Assembly: GCA_964619535.1 (NCBI GenBank)
Contig: CAZUEX010000005.1
Coordinates: 1 to 64,000, forward strand
Source of the DNA: Leptonema sp964619535
GTDB lineage: Bacteria > Spirochaetota > Leptospiria > Leptospirales > Leptonemataceae
Length of the DNA: 64,000 nt
Direction: 5' to 3'
In this document: in pieces, positions 1-7,949 of the stretch
How the letters are laid out: every line of letters begins with the position of its first letter
Numbering within the stretch: the first letter of the stretch is position 1
The notes under the pieces: model-generated
What the model was told of the DNA's origin: nothing
Database searches by the model: none
What the model saw: only the letters and a program-made list of their open reading frames with translations
Position numbers and translations under genes: made by a program

Positions 1-681
1 GAGTTTAAGGCCCGCTATGCAACGACCATCGTCTGTGGTTACGGCCGCATTCATGGTTATCCGGTTGGCATCGTGGCAAATAATGGCGTGCTTTTTTCAG
101 AATCAGCCCTGAAGGCCACACACTTTATTCAGATGACGGACCAGCGTCGCATCCCGCTGCTCTTTTTGCAGAATATTACGGGCTTTATTGTGGGACGTGA
201 ATACGAGAATCGCGGCATAGCACGCGATGGAGCCAAGATGGTGATGGCCGTTGCCAATGCCCGTGTACCAAAGTTTACCCTGGTAACGGGGGGATCGTTC
301 GGTGCCGGGAACTATGGTATGTGCGGACGGGCCTATTCTCCGCGTATGCTCTATATGTGGCCGAATTCGCGTATTTCGGTGATGGGCGGTGAACAGGCAG
401 CCGGTGTGCTCTGGACAATCCGGCGAGATCAGATGGAGCGGGAAGGCAGGCTTCCCGAGCCTGCAGAGCTTGAAGAGCAGGAAAAGAGCTTTAAAGAACC
501 GATCCTTTCCACCTATGAGCGAGAAGGCTCGCCCTATTACTCTACGGCGCGGCTGTGGGATGACGGCATCCTTGATCCTGCAAGCAGTCGGCAGGCGCTG
601 GCTCTGTCCATTGCTGCTTCGCTGAATGCTCCCCTTCCGTCGCATGAAGAAGGCTTGAGCTACGGCATCTTTCGTATGTGA
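1..681 (+). CDS. Acyl-CoA carboxylase carboxyltransferase (methylcrotonoyl-CoA carboxylase beta-type), C-terminal part
   Basis: The reading frame is already open at base 1, so the 5' part lies outside the window; about 226 residues are visible. They match the C-terminal half of biotin-dependent carboxyltransferases, which move carboxyl from carboxybiotin to an acyl-CoA. Visible family features are the GFIVGREYE segment, the TGGSFGAGNYGMCGRAY oxyanion/CoA-binding stretch and the VMGGEQAAGVL motif. These are characteristic of the methylcrotonoyl- and geranyl-CoA carboxylase beta group. Next come an enoyl-CoA hydratase, a biotin carboxylase and a biotin carrier, which is the order of liu/mcc leucine catabolic operons. 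Methylcrotonoyl-CoA is therefore the likeliest substrate, but propionyl- or geranyl-CoA cannot be excluded from sequence alone. Confidence 0.88.
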   Translation, partial: EFKARYATTIVCGYGRIHGYPVGIVANNGVLFSESALKATHFIQMTDQRRIPLLFLQNITGFIVGREYENRGIARDGAKMVMAVANARVPKFTLVTGGSFGAGNYGMCGRAYSPRMLYMWPNSRISVMGGEQAAGVLWTIRRDQMEREGRLPEPAELEEQEKSFKEPILSTYEREGSPYYSTARLWDDGILDPASSRQALALSIAASLNAPLPSHEEGLSYGIFRM

Positions 682-733
682 TGGAGCAGCTCGATCGGCT
701 GCTCGGTCTGCTTTGATCCAATAGGAGATGAAA

Positions 734-1546
734 ATGGAATACAAACACATTATCCTGAAACACAGTGAAGGCATCCACACCCTTACCCTGAATCGTCCCG
801 CTCTTCGAAATGCGTTTAATGATGAGATGATTGCTGAGATCACCGATGCCTTTGAAAGACGGATTGCGTCCGAGGAGAGTCGGGCTGTTGTCATTCGCGG
901 CGCTGGCCAGGCCTTCTGTGCCGGTGGGGACATGAACTGGATGCGGCGCATGAAAACGGCAAGCAGGGAAGAGAACCTGGCCGATGCAAAGAAACTGGAC
1001 CGTATGTTTCATGCCGTCTATGTTTGCGATCGTCCTGTGATTGCCGTTGTGCATGGCCCGGCCGTGGGGGGCGGTACAGGGCTTCTGGGTGCCTGCGATA
1101 TCGTTCTGGCATGGGTTGAGGCAAAGTTTGGCTTTACCGAAGCAAAGATTGGCATTTCACCTGCCGTGATATCGACCTATCTTATGCAGAAGGTGAATCC
1201 GGCACAGCTGCGCCATTTTGCGTTAACCGCAGAGCTTTTCAGTGCAGCGGATGCCTTTGATGCAGGTCTTGTTACGCGAGTGGAAGACAGCCTGGAGGCC
1301 CTGGAAGAGAGGTTGCAGAAGATTCTGGACAGCATCTTTCTAACAGGGCCCGTTGCACTTGCCAGAACCAAAGAACTTTTGCGTCTACAGTTTGAAAAGT
1401 CTTTTGAAGAGCGTCGGGAGGCATCGGCACAGTTGATTGCAGAGCTTCGCGTTTCTGAAGAAGGACAGGAAGGGTTGTCTGCTTTTCTTGAGAAACGTCT
1501 GGCCTCTTTCGCGAAAATCAGGCGGGACAGAGAAAATGATAAGTAA
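734..1546 (+). CDS. Enoyl-CoA hydratase/isomerase family, probable methylglutaconyl-CoA hydratase
   Basis: A 270-residue crotonase-fold protein. The CoA-binding and oxyanion segments GAGQAFCAGGDMNWM and GPAVGGGTGLLGACDIV are in the expected places, and length is normal for the family. Its place between carboxyltransferase and biotin carboxylase genes suggests hydration of 3-methylglutaconyl-CoA in leucine breakdown; that is inference from context. An in-frame ATG at 728 sits inside the Shine-Dalgarno-like AGGAG (723-727), so I prefer the ATG at 734, six bases after it. The 3' end overlaps the next gene by 11 bases, consistent with translational coupling. Confidence 0.85.
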   Translation: MEYKHIILKHSEGIHTLTLNRPALRNAFNDEMIAEITDAFERRIASEESRAVVIRGAGQAFCAGGDMNWMRRMKTASREENLADAKKLDRMFHAVYVCDRPVIAVVHGPAVGGGTGLLGACDIVLAWVEAKFGFTEAKIGISPAVISTYLMQKVNPAQLRHFALTAELFSAADAFDAGLVTRVEDSLEALEERLQKILDSIFLTGPVALARTKELLRLQFEKSFEERREASAQLIAELRVSEEGQEGLSAFLEKRLASFAKIRRDRENDK

Positions 1547-3026
1547 GCTGCTGATTGCCAATCGAGGAGAGATTGCCATTCGCATAGCCCGCTCTGCCCG
1601 AGAGATGGGCATTCAGACCGTGGCCGTTTGCAGTGAAACCGATCGACATGCCATGCATACACAGCACTGCGATGAGGTCGTCTGTATCGGTGGAGAAACA
1701 GCCCTTGAAAGCTATTTGCTGCCTGAGCGGATTATAGAGGCGGCCAGAAAGACGAAGGCCGATGCCATTCATCCGGGCTATGGTTTTCTTTCAGAGAAGG
1801 CCGAGTTTGCAAGACTCTGTAAACAGGAAAACATTCTCTTTATCGGTCCTGATGCCGGTGCCATAGAACGCATGGGAGGCAAGATTGAATCGCGCGAACT
1901 GGCCACGTCGCTTGGTGTTCCGGTAACGCCAGGATACGTAATTCCCGCAGGCGTTTCCGATCCGCTGCAGATGCTTGAAGCAGAAGCAGAACGAATCGGA
2001 TATCCGGTACTGATCAAGGCCAGTGCAGGAGGCGGTGGTAAAGGAATGCGTGTCGTACACGATGCTGCCTCTCTGGAAGAGGCCTTTGATTCGGTACGCA
2101 GCGAAGCCCGCAAGGCCTTTGCCGATGAAACCGTATATCTTGAAAAATACCTGCTTCAACCACGGCATATAGAGATTCAGATATTGGCCGACCGGCATAA
2201 GAACGTCGTTGCCCTGCATGAGCGCGAATGTTCGGTACAGCGCAGACATCAGAAGATCATCGAAGAAGCGCCTTCCGTTTTGCTCGATGAAGGACTTCGA
2301 AAGCGGATGGGCGAGGCTGCCGTGCAGATTGCGAAGGCAGTAAGCTATGAGAATGCCGGTACGATAGAGTTCCTGGTCGATGCAGATCAGAACTTCTACT
2401 TTCTCGAAATGAACACCCGGCTGCAGGTAGAGCATCCGGTGACGGAGATGATTACAGGCCTTGACCTTGTGAAGCTACAGTTGCAGGTTGCCGATGGTCG
2501 ATCGTTAACAGAGCTGCTGCCTGACGGTGTTCCTGCCATACGCGGTCATGCCATTGAGGCACGTATTTATGCCGAAGATCCTGCATCTGGCTTTCTGCCT
2601 TCAACCGGTAGAATTGATCAGTATAGCGAGCCTGCAGGGCCGGGCATTCGTGTGGATAGCGGTGTGCAGGAAGGTGATGAGGTATCCGTGCACTATGATC
2701 CTATGCTTGCCAAGCTGATCGTCTATGATACCGATCGGCAGGGCTGCCTAAGGCGATTGAAACGGGCACTTTCAGACTACTGCGTGCTCGGTCCTCGCAC
2801 CAATCTGGGCTATCTTTACCAGATTGTAGACGATGAACGGTTTCAGTCGGGCCGGTATGATACCTCTCTTTGCCAGTACGTAGAAACAGGATCGGCAGCC
2901 GTTGATTCCGTTACACTTTCGCTTTTTCATCTTGGCGCTGCACTGCTTGGCAATCGTAAAGCATCGGCCGGTTCTTCGGGCATTGATCAGCGGCAGATAT
3001 GGAACGGAGGATATCGATGTCCGTGA
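1536..3026 (+). CDS. Biotin carboxylase subunit of acyl-CoA carboxylase
   Basis: A 496-residue ATP-grasp biotin carboxylase that carboxylates biotin with ATP and bicarbonate. The sequence shows the N-terminal KLLIANRGEIAIRIARSA, the glycine loop GGGGKGMR, the HERECSVQRRHQKIIEEAPS segment and the catalytic FLEMNTRLQVEHPVTE. The start is placed at the ATG that begins MISKLLIANRG; the frame is open further upstream only because it lies inside the hydratase gene. Methylcrotonoyl-CoA carboxylase alpha chains are normally about 660 residues with biotin transfer and carrier domains attached. Here the protein stops soon after the carboxylase core, and the carrier is the next gene, overlapping by 10 bases. 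Confidence 0.9.
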   Translation: MISKLLIANRGEIAIRIARSAREMGIQTVAVCSETDRHAMHTQHCDEVVCIGGETALESYLLPERIIEAARKTKADAIHPGYGFLSEKAEFARLCKQENILFIGPDAGAIERMGGKIESRELATSLGVPVTPGYVIPAGVSDPLQMLEAEAERIGYPVLIKASAGGGGKGMRVVHDAASLEEAFDSVRSEARKAFADETVYLEKYLLQPRHIEIQILADRHKNVVALHERECSVQRRHQKIIEEAPSVLLDEGLRKRMGEAAVQIAKAVSYENAGTIEFLVDADQNFYFLEMNTRLQVEHPVTEMITGLDLVKLQLQVADGRSLTELLPDGVPAIRGHAIEARIYAEDPASGFLPSTGRIDQYSEPAGPGIRVDSGVQEGDEVSVHYDPMLAKLIVYDTDRQGCLRRLKRALSDYCVLGPRTNLGYLYQIVDDERFQSGRYDTSLCQYVETGSAAVDSVTLSLFHLGAALLGNRKASAGSSGIDQRQIWNGGYRCP

Positions 3027-3517
3027 AACAGACCTTTGAAATCAACGGAGAGCGATACGACACGTCCCTGCAGGTGACCGATAAAACGGTTCGCTATGGC
3101 GAGGGCCAGGGAGACGTCTACAGGTATGAGGTGATTCGCCGATCCAGAAACGGCATCGCTTTGCGCATCTTCTTTGACAGAGATGGCGTGGAACACAGCG
3201 AAGAGGTGTATATTTCGAGAGATCGCGATCAGTATCAGCTGCGTCGTGGTGCATCTACCATTTATGCTCGCACGGTACGACAGCAGTCTTCAGGAGAAGA
3301 AGAACGTCATGATCTATATTCGCCCATGCCTGGCTTTATACGCAAGATCTTCGTAAAAGAAGGCGATGAGGTGCAGAAAGGAGATCGCCTGGCCATCCTG
3401 GAAGCGATGAAAATGGAGCATACGTTAACCGCACCCTACGCCGGCAGGGTGCAGAGTGTTCTATTCGCAGAAGGAGATCGTGTGGGACAGGATGAAATCG
3501 TTGTAAAGATTGGCTAA
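3017..3517 (+). CDS. Biotin carboxyl carrier subunit of acyl-CoA carboxylase
   Basis: A 166-residue protein whose last 75 residues are a biotinyl domain with the biotin-accepting lysine in EAMKMEH, followed by the usual hydrophobic strand and a VGQDEIVVKIG end. The first 90 residues are beta-rich and probably correspond to the linker or biotin-transfer region that is fused to the carboxylase in typical alpha chains. The start at 3017 is set by GGAGG (3006-3010), six bases upstream. It lies inside the end of the carboxylase gene, so the two are probably translated in a coupled way. Confidence 0.88.
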   Translation: MSVKQTFEINGERYDTSLQVTDKTVRYGEGQGDVYRYEVIRRSRNGIALRIFFDRDGVEHSEEVYISRDRDQYQLRRGASTIYARTVRQQSSGEEERHDLYSPMPGFIRKIFVKEGDEVQKGDRLAILEAMKMEHTLTAPYAGRVQSVLFAEGDRVGQDEIVVKIG

Positions 3518-3528
3518 CCCGTCAGGCG

Positions 3529-3855
3529 TCAGTCACCGTAAGCAATCGTGCACACCTTTACATAACCGATGCCAAAGAAGCGAACGATCCTGTAATCGAT
3601 GGCCTTTACGTGCAGGATGGCACCTGCCGCTGCTGCCTGTTTTACGCCGGCTTCGCCCGTTGATATGAGGCCCAGGTAACTTTCAGCGCATGCCTCACCG
3701 GTGCGACTGCCGATATCGGATGCCGGAGCCATCATCCTGTTAACCGTGGTGGATTGGTAGATGTATCCCACAGGGGGGGTGTACGAATTCTGATTGTCAA
3801 GAGAGGCACAGGAAACAAGAGCCCCGAGGGCAAGAAAGGCCAGAATGCGCTTCAT
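3529..3855 (-). CDS. TRL-like small lipoprotein
   Basis: A 108-residue secreted protein. The signal peptide ends in a lipobox-like VSCAS. The body carries the family pattern STTVNRM...GSRTGEACAESYLG...VKQAAAAGAI, matching the TRL (tRNA-associated-locus-like) family of small lipoproteins common in spirochetes and proteobacteria, whose function is unknown. A second member is encoded on the same strand at 58987-59295. The gene follows two other minus-strand envelope genes after a 90-base gap and may be co-transcribed with them. Confidence 0.8.
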   Translation of the reverse strand: MKRILAFLALGALVSCASLDNQNSYTPPVGYIYQSTTVNRMMAPASDIGSRTGEACAESYLGLISTGEAGVKQAAAAGAILHVKAIDYRIVRFFGIGYVKVCTIAYGD

Positions 3856-3945
3856 GGGCTGAAAGTTGCATTATGTCGCATAAATGCAATCGTTTTTCGG
3901 ATTCTGGCTCAGGAAGCAGCGACTCCGGCTGTTTCGTCAGAAAGG

Positions 3946-4641
3946 CTACTCCAGAGACCATTTCATGCCATAGCTGATATAGTTTGATCCGCAGGCCGGA
4001 TCGGGCGGGCAGTACAGCCCAAAAACCCCCGACCGGTGGTGGATTCGCAGAAAGAGGGCCGGGCTGTGCGGCAGGCCGGTAAAGCGATACTGTGCCTCCA
4101 CCATCATATAGTTCAATATACGACGGGACTCAATCGTATCGAGCTGAAGTGAAGCAAGCCAGAGCGGGAAGTCCGGATAATTCTGCTGAATGACGTAGGC
4201 CTCTGCCAGCCGAATCGTGGTACTTCCGAAACGGAAGCCCTTGCTTTTGTTCTCGAAGTCAGGATTCCTGCTTGCTGCAGACAGCCCTTCTCCGAGGGCA
4301 AGTGTGAAGGGCTGCCCGAAAAGTGGCGATGTACGGGCAATGAGGAAGCCATTGGCCTCTATATGCTTCATGGCTCCGCTGTGTATTCCAAGCTGCGCTT
4401 CTGCTTCAAAGTGAATCCAGCGGATGTTGGTGTTCAAAGGGTGGCTGTAGCCCAGAACCGTAATATAGGTTTCGCGGTAATCGGTGCGCTGACGAAAGAC
4501 TATGGGCAGCAGATCGGTCTCTGTATATTTGCCGTGGTAAAAGACAATGTCTCCGGCCCTCTTTTCAGAACGGGCCTTGATGGGCGTCAGGAGCAGAGCG
4601 ACTGCTACACAGAGGAGTGCGCGTCCAGTACGATACTTCAT
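3946..4641 (-). CDS. Predicted outer-membrane beta-barrel protein, possibly PagL-like
   Basis: A 231-residue protein with a cleavable signal peptide (hydrophobic residues 9-20, then KARSEKRAG). The rest is a series of short amphipathic strands rich in aromatic residues, ending in YGMKWSLE, as expected for a small outer-membrane barrel. Near the C-terminus RIHHRSGVFG followed by CGSNYISYGM resembles the His-x-Ser region of lipid A 3-O-deacylase (PagL) and related acyloxyacyl hydrolases. I do not see a clear matching acidic residue, so this is a weak hypothesis. The start overlaps the stop of the upstream lipoprotein gene as ATGA, so the two are coupled. Confidence 0.55.
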   Translation of the reverse strand: MKYRTGRALLCVAVALLLTPIKARSEKRAGDIVFYHGKYTETDLLPIVFRQRTDYRETYITVLGYSHPLNTNIRWIHFEAEAQLGIHSGAMKHIEANGFLIARTSPLFGQPFTLALGEGLSAASRNPDFENKSKGFRFGSTTIRLAEAYVIQQNYPDFPLWLASLQLDTIESRRILNYMMVEAQYRFTGLPHSPALFLRIHHRSGVFGLYCPPDPACGSNYISYGMKWSLE

Positions 4642-5273
4642 CGGACACCTATTCGGACTCGTTTGAGATTGGCATTGGGCGGAACGGCTGCAAGCACGGG
4701 CTCAAGCCGGGGCCAGAGAGAATCCAGGGTAACGGTGAGGAAGCGTTTGTATTCGTTGCATATCTCTTCCCGGCTGCCATCAAAGAAGGTCCGCCATTCG
4801 CCAGGGGATTCGTCAAGACAGTAGCGTCGAAGATGCACCGGATCCCTGTAGCCGTTCAAAAGCGTGCCCATATTCGTTCCGGCCAGACCTGCATAGAACG
4901 GAAGAATAAACCAGTAGCCATAGCGCACCGTCACGCTGCCCTTCTGGGGGCGGTGTTCTTTCAGGTCGAGGGTGATCGAATAATCGACCGTTGCACTGTG
5001 GGATACGAAAAGTCCGGTGGTCAGGGTAAGCAGGGACAGGCCGTTATTTCTGAAAAAATCTGCCGAGGATTCCTGTATGGTCAGGTCCACGTTAAGGACA
5101 GGCCCCGGCCCGCACAGCACCCTTTCACAGATCAGCTCCACAAGCACGGGATCAGCAGACGTGATCTGTACCAGACGAGAAAGATCCGCTTCTGGCGTGG
5201 GACCGGGCTCGGGGAGTTGACAGCTCGACATGACGAACAGAGCCAGAAGAACTTTGTATCGCAGGGCTTTCAT
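4638..5273 (-). CDS. Predicted lipoprotein of unknown function
   Basis: A 211-residue protein starting with MKALRYKVLLALFVMSSC, a lipoprotein signal with lipobox MSSC. The mature part contains paired cysteines, a hydrophobic stretch around residues 80-95 (LSLLTLTTGLFVSHS), a second around 120-135 and a basic C-terminus. I do not recognise the family. It is the first gene of a short minus-strand cluster and overlaps the barrel-protein gene by four bases, so the two products probably work together in the envelope. The upstream region is shared divergently with the DinB-like gene. Confidence 0.6.
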   Translation of the reverse strand: MKALRYKVLLALFVMSSCQLPEPGPTPEADLSRLVQITSADPVLVELICERVLCGPGPVLNVDLTIQESSADFFRNNGLSLLTLTTGLFVSHSATVDYSITLDLKEHRPQKGSVTVRYGYWFILPFYAGLAGTNMGTLLNGYRDPVHLRRYCLDESPGEWRTFFDGSREEICNEYKRFLTVTLDSLWPRLEPVLAAVPPNANLKRVRIGVR

Positions 5274-5311
5274 GTCTCTACAGAATACGAATTAGACAGG
5301 AGGGCTCTGCT

Positions 5312-5866
5312 GTGGATCATTTTTTACCGGCAGGCTTTTTCGATGTCTGCCCGTGCTTTGCTTTACAGGTCGGGCCTGCCGCCAATCTTGCTGCTTATAT
5401 GGAGAAGGCAAAGATACAACTTTTTACAGTCATCCGTGACCAGAGCCGCTCCCTTGTTGCCGGTCGTTCCGAAGAGGATCTGCTGCGCAGGATTCCAGGG
5501 CTTTCGAACAACATGCTCTGGATCTTCGGTCACCTTGTGCGTACAACAGACTTTCTTCTTTTAAAGTTATCCGGGAATGAGATGAATTTCCCCGCAGAGC
5601 TGGATCCATACTTTGCCAAAGGCAGTTCACCTGCCGATTGGAAAACCACGGAGGGATGGAAAGATCGTCTCTTTGAGGTGGAGCAGCAGTGCCAGGAAAA
5701 GATCCTTGCCTTCCTGGAATCCGCCGATGGGGACCAACCCTTTAGCGATCCCTACAGAACAAGCACCGGCCTGGTGCTCGGCAATGTTCAGGATGCCCTG
5801 CAGTATAACGTGGTACATGAAGGGATTCACCTTGGACAGCTTCAGCTATACAACAAGCTGCTGTAA
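5312..5866 (+). CDS. DinB-like (DinB/YfiT superfamily) protein
   Basis: A 184-residue four-helix-bundle protein of the DinB superfamily, whose members bind a divalent metal through three histidines and often act as thiol-dependent transferases. Candidate ligands are the histidine in WIFGHLVRTTDF and the two in VVHEGIHLGQLQLY. The start is a GTG at 5312 with a strong AGGAGGG seven bases upstream. This gives about 29 residues before the domain; a later ATG at 5399 would remove them but has no visible ribosome site. The substrate is unknown. Confidence 0.7.
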   Translation: MDHFLPAGFFDVCPCFALQVGPAANLAAYMEKAKIQLFTVIRDQSRSLVAGRSEEDLLRRIPGLSNNMLWIFGHLVRTTDFLLLKLSGNEMNFPAELDPYFAKGSSPADWKTTEGWKDRLFEVEQQCQEKILAFLESADGDQPFSDPYRTSTGLVLGNVQDALQYNVVHEGIHLGQLQLYNKLL

Positions 5867-5883
5867 GCATGTATGAGCGTGTT

Positions 5884-6381
5884 ATGAAGAAGTTTTCTGT
5901 CATCATACTGTGCCTTGGACTGGCCTTTCTGACGGGTTGCGATCAGTACTCCACGGAAGCGATACCGATCAATCCCGTCGTTCTTCTGGGGCCCCCGGAT
6001 GGGCAGACTGCCTATACAGGCATCACTGCCATTGAGCGGATCAGTGGCGGAGGACATCTCTTACGGGTTTCTGCCCAGAATTCCGAGCTGCTTTTCCAGG
6101 GATACCGACTGTATCAGGCTGCTTCTGAAGAGGCCGTGATGTCCCTTCCAGCAGAGGCCGGTACCGATTGCGGACCGTTCTTTACGTATCCGGTTCTGGG
6201 CATCGTTTACACAATGGAAGCATCCACCAGTCCGAAGCTAACCTCAGAGAACCTGCTCTGTACGTTCCCCGTTGACCTCACTCCCGGTCAGTACGTTGCC
6301 ATCCGTGCCGTATACCTGTCTGCTTACGGTCAGCCTGCTACGACCTCTCTTTCTTCCAATGCCCTGATCGTGCCGAACTGA
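5884..6381 (+). CDS. Predicted lipoprotein of unknown function
   Basis: A 165-residue protein beginning MKKFSVIILCLGLAFLTGC, a clean lipoprotein signal with lipobox LTGC. An ATG five codons upstream (5869) is also possible but spoils the signal peptide. The mature region looks like a single beta-rich domain containing a fibronectin-like GQYVAIRAVYLS segment near the end. No family recognised. Its 3' end overlaps the convergent tcdA gene by 52 bases. Confidence 0.6.
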   Translation: MKKFSVIILCLGLAFLTGCDQYSTEAIPINPVVLLGPPDGQTAYTGITAIERISGGGHLLRVSAQNSELLFQGYRLYQAASEEAVMSLPAEAGTDCGPFFTYPVLGIVYTMEASTSPKLTSENLLCTFPVDLTPGQYVAIRAVYLSAYGQPATTSLSSNALIVPN

Positions 6382-7109
6382 TCATCAAGCAACGACTGCA
6401 CGGCCGCTGCAGCACAGAAAGAACCAAATACCCAGGGCATATACGATATCGTGCCGACAACAGAGGCCTTGTGTCGCGATCGTTCTTCGCGAATGGCTTC
6501 CCGGTCGGGGTGTTCGTCGGAATAGACAACGGTGATGCCTGAGGTTAACCCGTTTTTCCGTAATACGCGACGAACGGCACCTGCCAGCGGGCAGACTCGA
6601 GACTGCGACAGATCGGCGATGCGAACACGGGTTGGATCGAGTCGTGCTCCGGCGCCCATGGAGCTGACGACAGGAATACCGGCATGATGGGCCTGCAGAA
6701 TCAAGGCCGTCTTGCATGCCAGTGTATCGATGCAGTCTACCAGGATGTTTGGTGCACTGCCCTGTACAGGCAGAAGGGCCTGTTCTACTGTATGAGGCTC
6801 GAGAAATTCGTCGCAGACATCAAGAACCAGCTCGGGATGAATGTCATGCAGTCGTTCTGCAAGTATGTCCACCTTCTTTCTGCCTTCAGTTGAGCTCAGG
6901 GCCACGATCTGTCGGTTACGATTGGAAGGCTGCACGGTATCGGCATCGATAATACGAAGGCGACCAATGCCGGCACGGGCCAGGAGCTCTGCTGCCACGC
7001 CACCCACGCCTCCTGCACCGGCCACGACAACCGTTGCGTCGCGAAGACGGTCGAGTCGGTCGGTTGTTTTCAGCATCAGAGATGTTCGTTCGAGCCAGGC
7101 TGTGTTCAT
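6330..7109 (-). CDS. tcdA: tRNA threonylcarbamoyladenosine dehydratase
   Basis: A 259-residue E1-like (ThiF/MoeB superfamily) protein close to the usual TcdA length. These enzymes use ATP to cyclise the threonylcarbamoyl group at tRNA position 37 to ct6A. The nucleotide loop VVVAGAGGVGGVAAELLARA, the DADTVQPSNRNRQ motif with its arginine, and VDCIDTLACKTALI are all visible. The C-terminal SRVCPLAGAVRRVLRKNG is typical of the TcdA branch rather than MoeB or ThiF. The start overlaps the stop of the tatD-like gene by four bases. Confidence 0.85.
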   Translation of the reverse strand: MNTAWLERTSLMLKTTDRLDRLRDATVVVAGAGGVGGVAAELLARAGIGRLRIIDADTVQPSNRNRQIVALSSTEGRKKVDILAERLHDIHPELVLDVCDEFLEPHTVEQALLPVQGSAPNILVDCIDTLACKTALILQAHHAGIPVVSSMGAGARLDPTRVRIADLSQSRVCPLAGAVRRVLRKNGLTSGITVVYSDEHPDREAIREERSRHKASVVGTISYMPWVFGSFCAAAAVQSLLDDQFGTIRALEEREVVAG

Positions 7110-7810
7110 TGTGCGGTCTCTAGTGTGGGGAGTGGAAAGAGTCGGTAAAAGTTCTGCCGGACGATCTCTTCGAGGGCTTCTTCTGCGATGTCGCGCAGGG
7201 AAGCACCTCGTTGGTAAAGCGTGCGAATGTCAACATCGCTGTCGTCCGTTTCAAGAAAGAGGCGATCTGCGGGCACGGAGCGAAAGGCTTCGCATGTACT
7301 GTGATCCTTTTCATGAAGAAGGGCCGGGCCAAAGGACAGGTAGATGCCGGCTTCGATGTAGCGTCGTGCCAGATCGGCCGGTCCGCGAAAGCCATGTACG
7401 ATCCATGTCTGATCGGAAAACTTCTTGCGCATGGCAAGCAACGGTTCTGCAGCACGTACAACATGCAGTATAACGGGCTTTTTCAGGCGACCTGCCATCT
7501 GAAGCTGGGCCTCGAAGGCCTCCATCTGTTTTGCAAGCAAAGCCTCCCTTTCTTCATGCCCTTTTATGATAAACAGGTCCAGGCCGCATTCGCCGATGGC
7601 ATCGGCCATGGCAGCAGCCGACTCAATATGTGACAGGGCACGGGGAAGGTCGGCCGTGGCCACATCCCATGGATGAAGACCGATGCTCAGCCGGGCAGAG
7701 GACGTTCTGTTACGAAGGGTTTGATACAGGGAACCGTGCGCCAGGCTGATGCTGACGATGCCCGTTTCATGGCTTTGCAGGGGACGGTGTACATGAAAAT
7801 TGACCGTCAT
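7106..7810 (-). CDS. TatD family metal-dependent hydrolase
   Basis: A 234-residue TIM-barrel amidohydrolase of the TatD group. The metal site elements are the N-terminal NFHVHRP (HxH), GECGLD, PVILHVVRA, WIVHGFRG and LETDDSD near the C-terminus. TatD proteins act as nucleases or exonucleases, but a direct substrate cannot be named here. It is the first gene of a two-gene unit with tcdA. It is divergent from the phosphate uptake operon across a 139-base region that holds a Pho-box-like repeat. Confidence 0.82.
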   Translation of the reverse strand: MTVNFHVHRPLQSHETGIVSISLAHGSLYQTLRNRTSSARLSIGLHPWDVATADLPRALSHIESAAAMADAIGECGLDLFIIKGHEEREALLAKQMEAFEAQLQMAGRLKKPVILHVVRAAEPLLAMRKKFSDQTWIVHGFRGPADLARRYIEAGIYLSFGPALLHEKDHSTCEAFRSVPADRLFLETDDSDVDIRTLYQRGASLRDIAEEALEEIVRQNFYRLFPLPTLETAQ

Positions 7811-7875
7811 CTGTCCAGTTTTTTGAGGGCAGGTATGCGTTCAAGCCGTGTGCACTTATGGCCTGCCGTCCTGAC

Positions 7876-7904
7876 CTGTCACAAATCTGTAAACTGTGTG
7901 TCAT
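7876..7904 (+). promoter_or_regulatory. Pho-box-like direct repeats upstream of the pit operon
   Basis: Three seven-base units repeat with an 11-base period: CTGTCAC at 7876, CTGTAAA at 7887 and GTGTCAT at 7898, with AAAT separating the first two. This matches the enterobacterial PhoB-binding Pho box in both sequence and phasing. It lies 46 bases before the preferred start of the DUF47-pit operon and in the divergent tatD upstream region. PhoB-type control under phosphate limitation is inferred. Confidence 0.6.
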
Positions 7905-7949
7905 AAAAGATTGCCTTTGAAAACCGGCTTCGATTTGTGGTTTGCATCT

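Noticed and set aside
103..951. Long minus-strand open frame across the carboxyltransferase and hydratase genes
   Set aside because: Its protein is rich in Arg, Cys and His with no family motif, while both plus-strand genes are clear. It is a shadow of high-GC codon use.
4617..5564. Plus-strand 315-codon open frame opposite the lipoprotein gene and into the DinB gene
   Set aside because: It runs antisense to a clear lipoprotein signal and overlaps the DinB-like gene out of frame; no ribosome site or family.
7896..7949. GTG start for the DUF47 gene adding 18 residues
   Set aside because: It has no ribosome site and falls inside the Pho-box repeats; the family normally begins close to the ATG at 7950.
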